This document shows positions 61,649-64,000 of a stretch of 64,000 nt of DNA, one piece after another (within the stretch, counting starts at the first letter, position 1; each line of letters opens with the position of its first letter). The position numbers were made by a program, and so were the translations under genes. Under the pieces are notes generated by a model. It was not told the DNA's origin, ran no database searches, and worked only from the letters and a program-made list of their open reading frames with translations. The stretch lies in the NCBI RefSeq assembly GCF_000348985.1, contig NC_035923.1:1346757-1410756 (forward strand), read 5' to 3'. This DNA comes from Huiozyma naganishii CBS 8797. Lineage: Eukaryota > Ascomycota > Saccharomycetes > Saccharomycetales > Saccharomycetaceae.

Positions 61649-62222
61649 ATAGTAATGCAACTTCTCGATATTCAGACGAACGCACTGTTAAGGAATGTTC
61701 AGACGAAAGAAAAAGAGAAGCGCGTCATAGTTAATCGAGTAAAGGATCTGTTCAGACGAAAAACCAAAATGTTCAGAAGTTTCTTCAGACGGAGGTTCAG
61801 ACGAAAAGCGAAGGTTCAGAAGTTTTTCAGACGGAGGTTCAGACGAAAATCGAAGGTTCAGAAGTTTCTTCAGACGGAGGTTCAGACGAAAATCGAAAAT
61901 TCAGAAGTACTGGTCTCAGACGGGAGTTATGATTACAAAGCGATAGGACTTATTAGAAAAGCTGTATCGGCTTCTGTAAACAGAGCTATGTAGTGTACAT
62001 AATAGTCTCTAGAGATCTCTTTGAATATATCTTATCGCTGAAAAAATATTGTTGTGAAAGCTTCCCCTTTTCAGGTAAGACAAAAAAGTACTTATCTCAA
62101 AGATAATTATAAGGTGTGGACCTATAACTTTCCCGGGCCTTGCTGACCGTTTGGGCGGATAGCACACAAACGCGTGATGGGAAGGCAGCTTGCAGCCAGA
62201 TCCAGGTCCACGCGGAGATTGG
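61649..62222 (+). repeat. Duplicated block, copy 1
   Basis: This 574-base block is repeated almost exactly at 62391-62920. It contains three 42-43-base units (starting 61772, 61815 and 61857) built on TTCAGAAG and GGTTCAGACGAAA, with further TTCAGACGAA words before them. An apparent 112-residue Lys/Arg-rich frame (61655-61993) follows the repeat and is probably not a gene. Confidence 0.85.
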
Positions 62223-62390
62223 ATCAATTAGACTGGAGTAGACGAGTAATTGCCAGTTTGTGGTGGAAGTTGCAGTAGTTTCCGAATGTGATCCGGCATT
62301 CTGTGTTAAATTCTAGGAGTCCTTCTGTGGGAATATCTGAGTCTTTCGTTCGATCAGGAGTGCTCTGGTTATTCAATTATCGGGTGCGGC

Positions 62391-62920
62391 ATAGTAATGC
62401 AACTTCTCGATATTCAGACGAACGCACTGTTAAGGAAATGTTCAGACGAAAGAAAAAGAGAAGCGCGTCATAGTTAATCGAGTAAAGGATCTGTTCAGAC
62501 GAAAACCAAAATGTTCAGAAGTTTCTTCAGACGGAGGTTCAGACGAAAATCGAAGGTTCAGAAGTTTCTTCAGACGGAGGTTCAGACGAAAATCGAAAAT
62601 TCAGAAGTACTGGTCTCAGACGGGAGTTATGATTACAAAGCGATAGGACTTATTAGGAAAGCTGTATCGGCTTCTGTAAACAGAGCTATGTAGTGTACAT
62701 AATAGTCTCTAGAGATCTCTTTGAATATATCTTATCGCTGAAAAATATTGTTGTGAAAGCTTTTCCTTTTCAGGTGAGACAAAAAGTAACTTATCTCAAA
62801 GATAATTATAAGGTGTGGACCTATAACTTCCCCGGGCCTTGCTGACCGTTTGGCGGATAGCACACAAACGCGCGGTGGAAAGGCAGCTTGCAGCCAGATC
62901 CAGGTCCGCGCGGAGATTGG
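62391..62920 (+). repeat. Duplicated block, copy 2
   Basis: This 530-base second copy has two instead of three 43-base units (starting 62514 and 62557), which explains most of the length difference. The spacer 62223-62390 between the copies begins with sequence related to 59470-59510 (TTAGAC.GGAGTAG.CGAGTAATTGCCAGTT). Confidence 0.85.
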
Positions 62921-63117
62921 TAGCAACCCTGGAGTTGGGTGTAAATGGAGACCGCAACGCGAACACCGTTTGCAACCAATCGGTAGAAATCGCTGCAGTC
63001 CGTCAGAGATATCCTTCCCGATGTGGTAGCTGTGCGCTACGCGTATTTTTGTTTACTTGATAAGCATACAGAGCTGCCCTTTCGCTTCTCGATGATTCTT
63101 TAGTAGCTGATATAGAA

Positions 63118-63123
63118 TATAAA
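63118..63123 (+). promoter_or_regulatory. TATA element of helicase 2
   Basis: TATAAA lies 96 bases upstream of the ATG at 63214. Confidence 0.4.
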
Positions 63124-63213
63124 CACACAGTTGTTCCTAACACACTAAACACGTACCGGTCCTTCTTGAGCCCTCCAACCCTTTCCGATCTTCAAACTAA
63201 ATTAATAGCAAAC

Positions 63214-64000
63214 ATGTCCAACTACTCTACCTCCGACGACGAGTTCTACAGCTCCGCTTCCCAAGATTCCATGCAAAACTCGAATGCCGAGATCCTGACC
63301 CAAGACGACGTCGACTCGTACAACGCCTTGTCCCAGCTAATTCTGTCTCAGCAGGCGGGCCCGGAGCCTTCCGTCACCAAGATCTCCGACCGCTGCTTTG
63401 TGATCGATGGCTACATTGTCTTTATCAATGCCAACGGCACCAAGACTCTGCGAATCAAAATGTTCAGCGTGTCATTTCTTCACAAGTTTGAACAGGAGGC
63501 ACTTTGCCAGCTCGAGACTGTGAACATCGAGGCGCTGTACAATTTGCACACCTGTTCCAGGTTCATTCCCTGCACCTCCTCCAAGCTTTTCGAATTTATG
63601 GAGACCAATTCTGTTTATGTGATGGAAACCGCCCACGGGCTACAGCTTGCAACGCGCGAGCAGAAGCCCATGGCAAGAAAACTGGACGTAATCCGGTTTC
63701 GTCCCCAGCTGCAAATGTTCAAGTACCTGTACTACGCGCCTGCGCGCAAGCCGATCAGAATTGGAACAAGCCAGGAGTTTGTGCCAATCACTAACACCAG
63801 GGAAGTGGGGTTCTACCGCAAGAAGCTCTGCTTGCAAAACCTGGAGTTCAGCGCCTCCGACCGCACGCTTTTGGCAGACTACCTCACCAACGACTCCGAG
63901 AAGCGCAGCCGCGTGCTTTCCGTTCTGCTCAAGTATTACAACACTGTGTGTGCCCGTGTGGCCAAGACCGCGTTCACCACTGACCGCAACGGCCATCAGA
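63214..64000 (+). CDS. Second Y'-type subtelomeric helicase, N-terminal part (cut by window edge)
   Basis: The frame is open from the ATG at 63214 to the right edge (262 codons). It aligns with the N-terminus of helicase 1: acidic Ser-rich start (SDDEFYSS versus EDELYSS), GPEP, then ISDRCFVIDGYIVFINANGT against the corresponding SDRYTVIEGYLVFINKNGT of helicase 1, and NTREVGFYRKKLCLQNL. Protein similarity is clear but moderate, so it is a diverged paralog rather than a recent tandem copy. Codon choice is strongly biased to C/G endings. The motor domain lies outside the window. Confidence 0.85.
   Translation, partial: MSNYSTSDDEFYSSASQDSMQNSNAEILTQDDVDSYNALSQLILSQQAGPEPSVTKISDRCFVIDGYIVFINANGTKTLRIKMFSVSFLHKFEQEALCQLETVNIEALYNLHTCSRFIPCTSSKLFEFMETNSVYVMETAHGLQLATREQKPMARKLDVIRFRPQLQMFKYLYYAPARKPIRIGTSQEFVPITNTREVGFYRKKLCLQNLEFSASDRTLLADYLTNDSEKRSRVLSVLLKYYNTVCARVAKTAFTTDRNGHQ

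Noticed and set aside
61655..61993. 112-residue Lys/Arg-rich frame, with a shorter version at 62511-62693
   Set aside because: Its composition is dictated by the 43-base repeat, and the second copy loses the frame; it is not likely to be a gene.
59650..62920. Possible CRISPR array or telomere tract
   Set aside because: Repeats are imperfect, lack uniform spacers and lie in a eukaryotic genome; no simple short TG-rich telomeric repeat is seen.

Overview
The window is nuclear DNA of a budding yeast of the Saccharomycetaceae. The evidence is a spliceosomal intron with GTATGT and TACTAAC signals in a ribosomal protein gene, an intron-bearing tRNA-Trp, compact mostly intronless genes, and a gene order that follows the right arm of S. 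cerevisiae chromosome X. The block MET5, IML1, HIR3, IPA1, YJR142W, PMT4, RPS4, BAT2 is collinear with YJR137C to YJR148W. HOM6, MGM101 and HMS2 are missing, and none of the chromosome VIII sister genes lies between RPS4 and BAT. This favours one track of a post-whole-genome-duplication genome, which is an inference. I cannot name the species.

Layout. From 1 to 11 kb: the 5' part of a second MET5 gene cut by the window edge, tRNA-Trp, VPS70, AYR1 and a complete MET5. From 11 to 30 kb: the conserved housekeeping block (IML1, HIR3, IPA1, YJR142W, PMT4, RPS4, BAT2). From 30 to 47 kb the content becomes subtelomere-like: a hexose transporter, two Tir/Dan-type GPI cell-wall proteins sharing a nearly identical central block, the cysteine transporter YCT1 divergent from SAM4, and an ADH6/7-type reductase, with long gene-poor stretches between them. 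From 48 to 64 kb: eroded ORFs, a Y'-type telomeric helicase, a broken HYR/IFF-like adhesin, a FLO-type flocculin fragment between two 20-base N gaps, degenerate minisatellites, a duplicated repeat block, and the start of a second, diverged Y'-type helicase running off the right edge. The right side therefore probably points to the telomere.

How the genes relate. A sulfur theme stands out. There are two copies of the sulfite reductase beta subunit gene, a cysteine transporter, and an S-adenosylmethionine-homocysteine methyltransferase. Met31/Met32-like AAACTGTGG elements lie upstream of both MET5 copies and in the shared YCT1/SAM4 promoter. The Tir-type genes suggest low-oxygen or cold wall remodelling; one has three exact Upc2/Ecm22-type TCGTATA elements upstream. 

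Two sharply bounded gene-conversion-like tracts (MET5 and Tir pairs) are the clearest evolutionary signals. Single-base indels in RPS4, in one Tir gene and near the helicase C-terminus look at least partly like assembly errors and should be checked before biological use. Starts given here are ATG codons; several reading frames extend further upstream only through non-ATG codons.
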